Source of the DNA: Spirochaetales bacterium
GTDB taxonomy: Bacteria > Spirochaetota > Spirochaetia > UBA9216
Assembly: GCA_016342585.1 (NCBI GenBank)
Contig: JAEINK010000038.1
Coordinates: 1-50,232 of the forward strand
Direction: 5' to 3'
DNA length: 50,232 nt
The notes beneath the pieces are model-generated. The model worked only from the letters and a program-made list of their open reading frames with translations. It had not been told where the DNA came from and made no database searches. This document shows positions 42,099 through 50,232 of the stretch, piece after piece (positions within the stretch are counted from its first letter, which is position 1; each line of letters starts with the position of its first letter). The position numbers were made by a program, and so were the translations under genes.

Positions 42099-43313
42099 AT
42101 GGAACTGCTTTCACCTGCCGGGAATCTAGACAAACTAAAATATGCATACCTCTATGGAGCCGATGCAGCCTACATAGGGATAAGAAATTTTTCACTCAGA
42201 CAGAAAGCTGATAACTTTCATCAGGATGAGTTTAACGAGGTTAAAAAACTGAAAGGTAATAAAAAGCTTTTTGGTGCTTTAAATATCTATTTTCATCAGA
42301 GAGATATTGAAAACCTAAAAAATAATATCGATTATCTGAAAGAGTACCCCTTCGATGCCTTCATAATCTCAGATATTGGTGTGGTCCCCATCCTGAAAGG
42401 ACATTTCCCGGATACCCCCCTTCACCTCTCCACCCAGGCTAACTGTGTAAATGGCTCAGCCGCCCGGATGTATAGGGATATGGGATTCTCCCGGGTCATT
42501 CTGGGCAGAGAAACCCCCCTTGCGGAAATCGCCTCCATTAAAGAGAGTGTCCCTGATCTTGAAATTGAAACCTTTGTTCATGGCGCTATGTGTCTGGCCT
42601 ATTCCGGCCGCTGTTTTATAAGCCGTTATATGGCCGATAGATCAGCAAACCAGGGGGCCTGTTCACATTCATGCCGGTGGAACTACAGGGTACTTGAAGA
42701 GGCTGAAAGACCGGGAGAGTACTATCCTGTCTATGAGGGTGACGGATTTACTTCTATATTATCATCCAAAGATCTCTGCATGATCGACTACCTCCTGGAT
42801 TTAAAGAAAGCTGGAATTGATTCCCTCAAGATCGAAGGGCGGATGAAATCTCTTTATTATACAGCTGTAATAACCCGAGCCTATCGAAAACACCTCGATG
42901 CAGTTGAAGGATTTTCAAATGTATCGGAGAAGGAACTTGAAGAGTATAAGGAAGAACTCTTAAAAGTCAGTCACAGGGAGTTTTCCACCGGATTCTATTT
43001 TGATAAAGAAGATATTGAAGCCCCTACTACTAAAAGTTATGAACGAACCACCGTTTTTCTGGGCACTCTGGGAGAACCTGCAGAAAATGGAGCCTTTCAT
43101 CTGGAGGTGAAAAACAAAATTGTATGTGGTGAGGAACTTGAATTCATCGGTCCGGATATTCTTTATATCAAGGATTGTGACTATAAGATCTATGATAAAC
43201 ATGGTCTTTCGGTAAATGAGGCAGATCATGGAAAAGAGTACACGATTAAAACCGACAAACCTCTGAAAACAGGTTACATCCTTCGAAGAAAAGTCAGGGG
43301 CTTGGAAAAATAG
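42099..43313 (+). CDS. U32 peptidase-family protein (TrhP/RlhA-like)
   Basis: A 404-residue U32 protein: start MELLSPAGNLDKLKYAYLYG, the family signature ETFVHGAMCLAYSGRC with ISRY following, and CSHSCRW. Three or more cysteines could bind a cluster. Characterised relatives (TrhP, RlhA, UbiU/V) take part in RNA or quinone hydroxylation rather than peptide cleavage; which role applies here is not decidable. AAGGAG lies 6 bp before the ATG. Confidence 0.85.
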   Translation: MELLSPAGNLDKLKYAYLYGADAAYIGIRNFSLRQKADNFHQDEFNEVKKLKGNKKLFGALNIYFHQRDIENLKNNIDYLKEYPFDAFIISDIGVVPILKGHFPDTPLHLSTQANCVNGSAARMYRDMGFSRVILGRETPLAEIASIKESVPDLEIETFVHGAMCLAYSGRCFISRYMADRSANQGACSHSCRWNYRVLEEAERPGEYYPVYEGDGFTSILSSKDLCMIDYLLDLKKAGIDSLKIEGRMKSLYYTAVITRAYRKHLDAVEGFSNVSEKELEEYKEELLKVSHREFSTGFYFDKEDIEAPTTKSYERTTVFLGTLGEPAENGAFHLEVKNKIVCGEELEFIGPDILYIKDCDYKIYDKHGLSVNEADHGKEYTIKTDKPLKTGYILRRKVRGLEK

Positions 43314-43388
43314 CATTTATTCAACGGGATTTGATAGTCTCAGACCTTTTAAAAACACAAATTCTCCACAACCTCTTCATATTTTGCC

Positions 43389-43415
43389 CTCCTGCTCCGA
43401 TAATCAGAGCAGGAG
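43389..43415 (+). promoter_or_regulatory. Hairpin burying the ribosome site of a 43-residue microprotein
   Basis: CTCCTGCTC (43389-43397) is perfectly complementary to GAGCAGGAG (43407-43415) across a 9-base loop. The second arm contains the Shine-Dalgarno AGGAG, seven bases before the ATG. No T-tract follows, so it is not a standard terminator. Folding should block initiation until it is opened by temperature, a small RNA, or translation from upstream. Confidence 0.6.
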
Positions 43416-43422
43416 AGACACT

Positions 43423-43554
43423 ATGTTCGACGCGTTATCAAACTTTATCATCTTCCTGGAAGACAGCCTTCAGAAAACAAGTGATCCCGCTGAAACTCTC
43501 GAGATCATCAAGATCCTGAGAACAGCCCGCAGACTCCAGAGCAGAGAAAAATAA
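43423..43554 (+). CDS. 43-residue putative microprotein
   Basis: The frame reads MFDALSNFIIFLEDSLQ and continues to a basic C terminus (ILRTARRLQSREK). Residues 7-12 are hydrophobic; the whole is predicted as an amphipathic helix. AGGAG with good spacing precedes the ATG. It lies between the U32 gene and the convergent ilvD stop, with 2 bp between ends. No family recognised. Presence of a strong ribosome site, buried in a hairpin, argues that it is real. Confidence 0.5.
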   Translation: MFDALSNFIIFLEDSLQKTSDPAETLEIIKILRTARRLQSREK

Positions 43555-43556
43555 AA

Positions 43557-45401
43557 CTAAATTTCATCTGAATCGTCAAGAACCCTCACAGCTCCCATAT
43601 CGGCCGAGGCAGCAAACTTTGCATAGGCTTTTAAAGCTCTCGATACAACCCTCTCCCTTTTCACAGGTGTAAAAGCCGCTTTTCCTCGACCTTCCTGAAC
43701 CTTACGCCTTTCGGCAAGGACAGAATCGGAAACCAGCACATTGAGCTTCCTCCCGGGGATATCAATTTCGATCTCATCTCCATCCTGAACAAGTCCAATA
43801 TCACCACCGGAAGCGGCTTCAGGAGAGACATGCCCAATCGACAGCCCGGAAGTTCCCCCGGAGAATCTACCATCTGTTATCAGGGCACAGGCTTTTCCCA
43901 ACCCCTTCGATTTAAGATAGGATGTAGGATAAAGCATCTCCTGCATTCCTGGACCACCTTTGGGGCCTTCGTATCGGATGATCACAACATCCCCTGCCTT
44001 TACACTGCCATTGAGAATCCCTTCACAGGAGTCCTCTTGAGATTCAAAAACTTTCGCAGGACCTTTAAACACATAAATCGAAGGGTCCACACCGGCAGTT
44101 TTTACGATACTACCCCTCTGCGAAATATTTCCAAAAAGGACAGCCAATCCACCATCCGGATAGTAACAATTCTCAATATTCCTGATACAACCTGATTTTC
44201 GATCAAGATCCAACTCTTTAAAACTGTTTCCCTGAGATCCGAGAACCAGATTTCGCTCTCCGTTTCCAGGAGCAGAAGACCACAATTCTGCGGCCTCGGG
44301 AATTGAGGTTTCGCGGATCACATCCCAGCAATCCAGAGCCTCTTTAAGGCTGTCAGCATCCACTCTGTTCACCGAGGTATCCAGCAGCCCGCCCCGGTCC
44401 AGTTCTCCAAGAATCCCCATGATTCCACCAGCCCTGTTCACATCCTGTATATGGTAATGGGAATTGGGAGCAACCTTTGAAATACAGGGAACCTTTCTGG
44501 AGAGACCATCAATATCCTCGATCGTAAAATCGACCTCAGCCTCCCGGGCAATAGCAAGAAGATGAAGAACTGTATTCGTGGATCCTCCCATGGCAATATC
44601 CAGACTCATGGAGTTCATGAAGGCGGCTTTAGTGGCAATTGAACGGGGAAGGACCGATTCATCGCCCTCCATATAGTATCTATTGGCCAGCTCAACTATC
44701 AATTTTCCTGCCTTATGAAACATCATCTTTCGATTTTCATGGGTGGATAAAACAGTTCCATTCCCGACCATGGCAAGCCCCAAGGCTTCATTCAGACAGT
44801 TCATACTGTTAGCTGTAAACATCCCCGAACATGAACCGCAGGAGGGACAGGCAGAAACTTCAAGATCGTTTAATTCCGAGTCGGAAACAGAAGGGTCAGC
44901 CCCCTTAACCATGACATCCACAAGATCTATCGGTCCTGAAGGAGATTTACCAGCCTCCATTGGACCTCCGGAAATGAAAACAGCAGGAATATTGAGTCTC
45001 ATGGCAGCCATAAGCATTCCCGGGGTAATTTTATCACAGTTACTGATACAGATGATGGCATCAATCCTGTGGGCATTACACATATATTCAACGCTGTCTG
45101 CTATGAGTTCACGACTCGGCAGGGAATAGAGCATTCCGTCATGCCCCATGGCAATGCCATCATCAATGGCAATGGTATTAAATTCGGCGGCAAAACTTCC
45201 TGTCTCTTCGATTATTGCCTTTATCTCCTGACCGATAGTATGAAGATGCACATGGCCCGGTACCAGCTGGGTGAAGGAATTGACTATACCGATAATGGGT
45301 TTTCCCATCTGTTCGGGTTTCATACCGTTAGCACGCCAGAGGCTTCTCGCTCCAGCCATTCTTCGGCCTTTTGTTGAAATATCACTTCTTAAAGGTATCA
45401 T
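43557..45401 (-). CDS. ilvD: Dihydroxy-acid dehydratase
   Basis: A 614-residue IlvD, nearly the E. coli length. The segment [12 protein letters not shown] marks the E. coli-type enzyme (the cysteine-bearing variant is absent), and C122 in [10 protein letters not shown] and C185/C188/C191 in [12 protein letters not shown] provide cluster ligands. [20 protein letters not shown] is the C-terminal substrate motif. It makes 2-keto acids in isoleucine, valine and coenzyme A synthesis; the E. coli type carries an oxygen-sensitive [4Fe-4S] cluster (family knowledge). AAGGAG precedes the ATG. It stands alone, without other ilv genes nearby. Confidence 0.93.
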   Translation of the reverse strand: MIPLRSDISTKGRRMAGARSLWRANGMKPEQMGKPIIGIVNSFTQLVPGHVHLHTIGQEIKAIIEETGSFAAEFNTIAIDDGIAMGHDGMLYSLPSRELIADSVEYMCNAHRIDAIICISNCDKITPGMLMAAMRLNIPAVFISGGPMEAGKSPSGPIDLVDVMVKGADPSVSDSELNDLEVSACPSCGSCSGMFTANSMNCLNEALGLAMVGNGTVLSTHENRKMMFHKAGKLIVELANRYYMEGDESVLPRSIATKAAFMNSMSLDIAMGGSTNTVLHLLAIAREAEVDFTIEDIDGLSRKVPCISKVAPNSHYHIQDVNRAGGIMGILGELDRGGLLDTSVNRVDADSLKEALDCWDVIRETSIPEAAELWSSAPGNGERNLVLGSQGNSFKELDLDRKSGCIRNIENCYYPDGGLAVLFGNISQRGSIVKTAGVDPSIYVFKGPAKVFESQEDSCEGILNGSVKAGDVVIIRYEGPKGGPGMQEMLYPTSYLKSKGLGKACALITDGRFSGGTSGLSIGHVSPEAASGGDIGLVQDGDEIEIDIPGRKLNVLVSDSVLAERRKVQEGRGKAAFTPVKRERVVSRALKAYAKFAASADMGAVRVLDDSDEI

Positions 45402-45616
45402 AAATTATTCTCCTTATAATTGACCATTCTATACTGCTGTTCTGTTTTTGTTAATTCCTTTTATCAGGTTTATCATTGTAAAAATCGGGATACAATATTT
45501 CAATCTAAAATCGAGGTTATATGATTATTAATAGATTTTTCTCATACATCCCCTTGCAGCAAATCCGGTTAGGGTTGTATTCTTTCTGAATATTTCTTAT
45601 GCAGAGGATGTGTTTT

Positions 45617-46927
45617 ATGGAACTTAAAGAAAAACTTTCAAAAGTCGGAATTACCCTTCCGGAAATAATGCTTCCCGTTAAAGGTACAGATCTTCAAAAG
45701 TGGGCGGTAATCGCCTGTGATCAATACTCTTCAGAACCTGAATACTGGCAGGCTGTAACAGAACTTGTAGGCAATGAGCCATCCACTCTTAACCTCATAT
45801 TTCCTGAATGTTATCTTGAAGACGGAGATGGCATTGATAGAATTAAAAACATCAACAGTACCATGAATTCTTATATTTCCAACGGAGTCTTATCCTCCTT
45901 GGGTGAGTCTTTTGTATTAATCCGCAGAACAACACCCGACTCTCCTGACAGGTGGGGACTCATCACAGCCCTGGATCTTGAAGCCTACGACTTCACAGAG
46001 GGCTCAAACAGCCTTATCCGGGCAACGGAAGGAACGATCCTTGATCGAATTCCCCCGCGGAAAGAGATCCGAAAAGATGCCCTCCTTGAGTTTCCCCACA
46101 TCATGGTCCTCTTGAATGATCCCGCAGGTTTATGCATTGAACCTTTGGAAAAAAAGGCAGATAAGCTCCCAAAAATCTATGATTTTGAGCTCATGATGGG
46201 TTCCGGTCATTTAACCGGTTACCATATTAGCACACCACAGGATATTGAAGCCTTTGCCAATGGACTTTTAACCCTCCTCGATAAGGAGAATATGGATGAT
46301 CCCATGCTTTATGCCATGGGAGATGGAAACCACTCACTGGCGACAGCAAAATCGATATGGGAAGATCTTAAAAAAGATCTTGATGATGCCTCCTTAAAGA
46401 ACCATCCGGCACGATATGCCTTAGTCGAACTAGTAAACCTTTTTGATAAGGGTATTGTTTTCGAACCCATTCACAGACTAATTTTTGATACGGATCCCCA
46501 GGCATCACTGGCCGCCCTCCTTGAAGAGTGTAAAGGAGAGTTCATCGCCACCGATGATCTTGATTTGATATCTACCTCTGTTTCGGCGGATCCTCAAAAA
46601 CCTGTTATAGGTATTATGGGAAATGGGATTAATGGCTATATAAAACTTATCCCCGAGGAAGGACTCCTACCAACCGGTCTTGTTCAGGACTGGATGGATA
46701 ATTTTCTTCTCAAAAACCCGGGCAGCAGGGTTGATTATATTCACGGAACCGAGTCAACCAGAACACTCTCCTTCGAATCCGGAAATATGGGAATACTACT
46801 GCCTGCCATTGATAAGGGTAGTTTCTTTGAAGCAGTTAAAAGTCGAGGTGCGTTCCCAAGAAAGACATTCTCAATGGGAGAAGCACGAGAAAAGCGTTTT
46901 TATATGGAATCAAGAAAGATTCAGTAA
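45617..46927 (+). CDS. DUF1015 family protein
   Basis: A 436-residue cytosolic protein with the DUF1015 core AMGDGNHSLATAKSIW and other family segments (WAVIACDQYSSEPEYWQAV; RWGLITALDLEAYDF; GVDYIHGTESTR-like VDYIHGTEST). Function unproven in the family. The start at 45617 has GAGG about 9 bp upstream; the frame opens six codons earlier (ATG 45599). The 3' end overlaps the Sua5 gene by 18 bp. Confidence 0.8.
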   Translation: MELKEKLSKVGITLPEIMLPVKGTDLQKWAVIACDQYSSEPEYWQAVTELVGNEPSTLNLIFPECYLEDGDGIDRIKNINSTMNSYISNGVLSSLGESFVLIRRTTPDSPDRWGLITALDLEAYDFTEGSNSLIRATEGTILDRIPPRKEIRKDALLEFPHIMVLLNDPAGLCIEPLEKKADKLPKIYDFELMMGSGHLTGYHISTPQDIEAFANGLLTLLDKENMDDPMLYAMGDGNHSLATAKSIWEDLKKDLDDASLKNHPARYALVELVNLFDKGIVFEPIHRLIFDTDPQASLAALLEECKGEFIATDDLDLISTSVSADPQKPVIGIMGNGINGYIKLIPEEGLLPTGLVQDWMDNFLLKNPGSRVDYIHGTESTRTLSFESGNMGILLPAIDKGSFFEAVKSRGAFPRKTFSMGEAREKRFYMESRKIQ

Positions 46928-47485
46928 AACAGAGTCGGGAATCACAATCTCGCCCTGACGAAGGATTTTATATGGCCTCTCTCTTATATCAACAAGAGTA
47001 GAGGCTTTTCCTTCAGACAGATCACCTTTATTAATTATCAGATCAACTTCATCCTCAAAAGTTGAGATAATTTCTCCAATTCGATCAAGATGCGACCTTC
47101 CACTCATGTTGACACTGGTAGAATATATAAAAAAATCTAATTTTGACAGAATGTCTTGAAGGAACTCGTCCGCCGGTACCCGGAGAGCGCGGCTTCTGTT
47201 ATTCATATCATTGATTATCAGGGTGACTGGTCCTGGCCAGTAGGCACTAAGTGAAGAGGGAATATTGGTTTTTGATATATTTTTTACAGAATCCTCATCC
47301 GGAGCAAGCTGAAGAAAAGGATTGTTTTCGCCCCTTCCCTTTATCTCCCGGATTTTCCCTTCCGTATCGGGAACCCTGCCAACGATACCGTAAATTGTAT
47401 CACAGGGAATAATGGCAATACCACCCGCAGACAGGCAGCTTCTCAATTCTAATCCTGTGTTTTCATCGTCGAACGAAATTATCAT
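46910..47485 (-). CDS. L-threonylcarbamoyladenylate synthase (Sua5/YrdC/TsaC family)
   Basis: A 191-residue protein with the YrdC fold: PCDTIYGIVGRVPD, GRGENNPFLQLAP (KxR-like nucleotide loop), YWPGPVTLII, LRVPADEFL and STSVNMSG. It makes the threonylcarbamoyl-AMP used for t6A37 in tRNA. No second Sua5 domain. ATG 47485 follows AGGTGA; GTG 47494 is an alternative. Overlaps the FtsB-like gene by about 20 bp, which suggests coupling. Confidence 0.88.
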   Translation of the reverse strand: MIISFDDENTGLELRSCLSAGGIAIIPCDTIYGIVGRVPDTEGKIREIKGRGENNPFLQLAPDEDSVKNISKTNIPSSLSAYWPGPVTLIINDMNNRSRALRVPADEFLQDILSKLDFFIYSTSVNMSGRSHLDRIGEIISTFEDEVDLIINKGDLSEGKASTLVDIRERPYKILRQGEIVIPDSVLLNLS

Positions 47486-47912
47486 TTCTTTCACCTGGAA
47501 AAAACAAACTCATAAGCAGATAAATGATAATCCCAAAACTTAAAGAGAGCACCCTGAAAAGCGGCGTTTTAGTCACTATCTTTCTATTCCAGGCAAGCAT
47601 CTTCCCCATTGAGTAGGTGCTTTGTTCTCGCTGCCTATCCTCCACGAGAATCACACCCTCATTTTGACGATAATAATCAAGGTTCCTGGCATATATCTGA
47701 AGTGTTTCGGCCTCTGTCCTCAGTGAAGCAGCCTTTTCATTTAGTGATTCATTTAGAATCTCAAGCTCATTGAGATTTTCGGTCAATACACCTCTGTAAT
47801 CCTGAAGCCGTCTCTTCTCAGCTATTCCATAATCACCAAGGACCAGTATAAGAAGTATGTACAATAAAAATGATGCATAAAGGCCCGTAAGTACGCGCTT
47901 GAGAAAAGTCAT
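47463..47912 (-). CDS. FtsB/DivIC-like coiled-coil membrane protein
   Basis: A 149-residue protein with an N-terminal transmembrane helix (7-28), a coiled coil (about 35-85, NLNELEILNESLNEKAASL) and a second hydrophobic helix near 119-138. The layout of short N-terminal helix plus coil fits FtsB/DivIC septum proteins, but those lack the second helix, so the assignment is tentative. Cotranscribed with Sua5. Confidence 0.55.
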   Translation of the reverse strand: MTFLKRVLTGLYASFLLYILLILVLGDYGIAEKRRLQDYRGVLTENLNELEILNESLNEKAASLRTEAETLQIYARNLDYYRQNEGVILVEDRQREQSTYSMGKMLAWNRKIVTKTPLFRVLSLSFGIIIYLLMSLFFPGERNDNFVRR

Positions 47913-47976
47913 ATTTTCTTTACGGCCTGAAAGGTCAATTCCTTTAGTTTTCAGGGAATAAATGCACTTTTTTTTA

Positions 47977-48006
47977 TTGTTAATGTATATCTAAATGAAG
48001 TATACT
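47977..48006 (+). promoter_or_regulatory. Sigma-70-type promoter of the acidic repeat protein
   Basis: TTGTTA (47977-47982) and TATACT (48001-48006) are separated by 18 bp. An 8-bp inverted repeat (AAATGAAG ... CTTCATTT) followed by seven Ts lies just downstream, between promoter and gene, and could act as an attenuator. Confidence 0.5.
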
Positions 48007-48076
48007 AGAATGATGCTTCATTTACAGTTTTTTTCTGCCGATATATTTGGTAGTGTGTATCTTACAGGAGAGTAAA

Positions 48077-50232
48077 ATGGCTTCAAAAGACCAGATGGAT
48101 GATAAGCAAGAATTTGAGAACATGGATGAGTTCTCTCCCAGCCCGGAAGATGCTGAACTCGAAAAATATGGGGTTTGGGTGAAAGTAGGACCTGAAGATA
48201 TTCAGGATAGTTCTGATGACAGTGATGACTTTACTCTTGAAGATCTTGGTACCACCGATCCATCGATTGAAACAGAAGAAGAGTCCGATTTGCTCACTTC
48301 CGAAGAAGAAGAGCTTTTAGGGGACCTCGAAATGGATGATGACTCAAGCTCTGACTTATCCAATGATTTATCTGATGAAGATTTTTCATTGGAAGATGAA
48401 CTTCCAGATCTTGAAATGGATGAGATAGAAGAATTTTCCTTCAATGAAGAAATAGACAATAGCGATATTTCCGAAGAATCTATGGAATCACTTTCAGATA
48501 TGGATCTTCCCGATCTTGATACAGATGAGGATTTCGGTGAAATAGAAAAAATGGACTCTTTTGAATCCGATATAATAGTAGAGGATATTGAATCAGAAGA
48601 GGTTACATCTGAAGAATCGGAAACCAAAGAAATTGAGACTTTAGACGATTTTGAAGATCCGTCAGACTCTGATTTTGATCTGGATAAAATGACAGAGGAT
48701 GTGGACCTGGAACTTTCCGATATCTCTATGGAAGATGAAAACGAACAACTTTTTGAAGATTTAGATATAGAGAAAGAACTTCAGGAGCTTGAAATTTCCT
48801 CGGATGATACTGAAACCATTCAGAATGCATTGGAAGAGGACTCCTACGGAGACGACAATATGAATTTGGATAATTTTGACAACATAGAATTAACAGATAT
48901 GGATGATGACCTGGATTTTGATGATATAGCATCGCCTGCAGGTACTGATGCTTTAAGTTCCGAACAGGATCAAGATGAAATTGAAGCCCTTGAACTGGCC
49001 GCAGCAGATCTTCCGGAAGTTGAAATCGAAGAGATTGATTTAGATGCTGAATTAACTGATGAAGAGAAATCTTCTATAGAAGAAGAGTTTCTTGTAGAAG
49101 AGATACCCGATTTTGATGAAGAGATCATTGGCAATGAACTTGACGAAGACTCATCCCTCCTCCCCACTGCCGAGGAAGGACTTTCAGATATTGATGATGA
49201 TGAGCTAAAACAAGCCGATTTTGGTGAAAACCTTCAAGAACTTGAACTTGACAGCGATTTTTCTGAAGAAGATGAAATTGATGACCTTGGCTCTCTCGAA
49301 GAGGATCTTCTTAAAACAGAGGAGGAAGTTATAAAAGTGGTGGAATCCGGCTCCCCTGAAACCAACTCTATACTTTTAAAAATTGAAAGTGAACTTTTAT
49401 CTATTAAGGATGAATTAACATCACTGAAAACAGAACTTTCCAACCTCCGTGCAGAAGAAGCCGCCGACAGGGCAGAAAGGGATGATTCTCAGGTTGTAGG
49501 GTTCTTTGATGATGATGAAGACGAAACAATTGCCCTCACAGGAGATGAACTCGATAATATTCTAAACACAGCAGATATAACTGAATCTGCCGGTGAAGAG
49601 TCTGAAAACCCCAATGATGTAATCCTTGACGATATAGTTCCCGATGAAAAATCATTAGGTAATATCATCGATGAAGGTCCTGAAAGCAAAGATTCATCTG
49701 ATTCAACCCTTGTTCAAGAAGAGATATCACTCGATGATGCTGCTTCAATCGATGAGGAAATAATTCTCGATGAAGTTCCCTCCTTTGATGAAATCGATTC
49801 CCGGGAGAGTGAAATTACCTTCGATGAAGCCCCTGAACTGGATGAAGAGCTTGTACTTGAAGATCCTCCGAACTTTGATGAAGAGATCATCCTTGATGAA
49901 GCTCCTGATTTTGATGAGGAAATCAACATTGAAGAGGCTCCTTCCTCTGATGATGACATAATACTTGAAGAGAGTTCTGAAGATGAAATTTCTGATGAGA
50001 TTTCATTAGACGACGATGAGATTTCATTAGACGAAGAGATTTCATTAGACGAAGAGATTTCATTAGACGAAGAGATTTCATTAGACGATGAGATTTCATT
50101 AGACGATGAGATTTCATTAGACGAAGAGATTTCATTAGACGAAGAGATTTCATTAGACGAAGAGATTTCATTGGACGAAGAGATTTCATTGGACGAAGAG
50201 ATTTCATTGGACGAAGAGATTTCATTGGACGA
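48077..50232 (+). CDS. Large acidic low-complexity protein, 3' end outside window
   Basis: The frame starts at ATG 48077 (AGGAG 7 bp upstream) and stays open to the window end, at least 718 codons. Composition is dominated by Asp, Glu, Ser and Leu/Ile. A short coiled-coil-like stretch (IESELLSIKDELTSLKTEL) is at about 434-455, followed by FFDDDEDETIALTGDELDN at about 475. From about residue 640 it is a hexapeptide array of (D/E)EISLD. No signal peptide or membrane helix in the visible part. The segment DEDETIALTGDELDN occurs, from memory, in treponeme-like proteins. Function unknown; an intrinsically disordered scaffold or cation-binding protein is plausible. Confidence 0.75.
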   Translation, partial: MASKDQMDDKQEFENMDEFSPSPEDAELEKYGVWVKVGPEDIQDSSDDSDDFTLEDLGTTDPSIETEEESDLLTSEEEELLGDLEMDDDSSSDLSNDLSDEDFSLEDELPDLEMDEIEEFSFNEEIDNSDISEESMESLSDMDLPDLDTDEDFGEIEKMDSFESDIIVEDIESEEVTSEESETKEIETLDDFEDPSDSDFDLDKMTEDVDLELSDISMEDENEQLFEDLDIEKELQELEISSDDTETIQNALEEDSYGDDNMNLDNFDNIELTDMDDDLDFDDIASPAGTDALSSEQDQDEIEALELAAADLPEVEIEEIDLDAELTDEEKSSIEEEFLVEEIPDFDEEIIGNELDEDSSLLPTAEEGLSDIDDDELKQADFGENLQELELDSDFSEEDEIDDLGSLEEDLLKTEEEVIKVVESGSPETNSILLKIESELLSIKDELTSLKTELSNLRAEEAADRAERDDSQVVGFFDDDEDETIALTGDELDNILNTADITESAGEESENPNDVILDDIVPDEKSLGNIIDEGPESKDSSDSTLVQEEISLDDAASIDEEIILDEVPSFDEIDSRESEITFDEAPELDEELVLEDPPNFDEEIILDEAPDFDEEINIEEAPSSDDDIILEESSEDEISDEISLDDDEISLDEEISLDEEISLDEEISLDDEISLDDEISLDEEISLDEEISLDEEISLDEEISLDEEISLDEEISLD
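49994..50230 (+). repeat. 18-bp tandem repeat array, 13 units, running off the window
   Basis: The unit is GA(A/T)GAGATTTCATT(A/G)GAC, encoding (D/E)EISLD. The first unit (49994-50011) is separated from the next by one GAC codon; twelve units are contiguous from 50015. The last four carry TTG in place of TTA, indicating recent local expansion. The array keeps the reading frame and continues past base 50232. Confidence 0.9.

Noticed and set aside
45521..45589. 22-codon ORF upstream of the DUF1015 gene
   Set aside because: GAGG precedes it by only 4 bp and the peptide MIINRFFSYIPLQQ has no regulatory codon run, so evidence is too thin to call a leader peptide.
48202..49959. Serine-rich minus-strand ORFs
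   Set aside because: They are antisense to the acidic protein (GAA/GAT read as TTC/ATC and shifted to TCN); none has a ribosome site or domain.
49923..50225. Minus-strand ORF of repeated MKSLRP units
   Set aside because: It is the antisense reading of the 18-bp repeat array of the acidic gene; there is no ribosome site and the composition is an artefact of the repeat.
50015..50230. Repeat array as a possible CRISPR
   Set aside because: Units are contiguous, without spacers, and lie in frame inside a coding region.

Overview
This window looks like chromosome of a free-living, probably anaerobic or facultative spirochaete with moderate GC content. That is an inference from gene content: Gram-negative outer-membrane barrels ending in an aromatic residue, lipoproteins, many TPR proteins, and a very acidic repeat protein carrying a run (DDDEDETIALTGDELDN) that I associate with treponeme-type proteins. 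No rRNA, tRNA or CRISPR array was recognised. Genes are tightly packed. The longest stretch without a convincing gene is about 215 bp (45402-45616), so no gap exceeds 300 bp.

Left part (1-10 kb). An EAL-domain gene broken by one in-frame amber codon is followed, on the minus strand, by a flavodoxin and then a compact operon. That operon holds an Rrf2-type regulator, a leaderless solute-binding-like protein with an N-terminal DUF1858-like module, a HypB/UreG/CooC-like GTPase, an orphan ABC ATPase and a small zinc-ribbon protein. Two related inverted repeats, one on the regulator's own promoter and one before the binding-protein gene, suggest a regulon of its own. This is the best candidate in the window for an undescribed system, perhaps cytosolic metal or Fe-S cofactor handling. 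A TetR pair with a perfect palindromic operator, a 1.24-kb insertion sequence with 23-bp inverted repeats, and an operon of a hypothetical protein, a voltage-sensor/HAMP protein and YlxP follow.

Middle part (10-31 kb). A 1601-residue putative outer-membrane protein, two paralogous beta-barrel proteins (one fused to a FecR domain) and mutL run on the plus strand. Two TPR genes face a third TPR gene that ends in a degenerate Mrr-like domain. A lipoprotein/acyltransferase pair precedes a PhnD-PhnC-PhnE transporter. Its permease has a long N-terminal extension and is followed by a P-loop protein of unknown role.

Right part (31-50 kb). A PQ-loop-like membrane protein, a dihydroorotate-dehydrogenase-like flavoprotein and an Lrp regulator lie beside recO-recJ-M23 peptidase-rpsU. 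The rpsU gene appears to start with ATC. Then come lon with a CapA-like gene, a YD-repeat-like protein, a U32 peptidase-family protein, a 43-residue microprotein whose ribosome site is buried in a hairpin, ilvD, a DUF1015 gene, a Sua5/TsaC gene and an FtsB-like gene. The window ends inside a large acidic protein with an 18-bp tandem repeat running off the edge.
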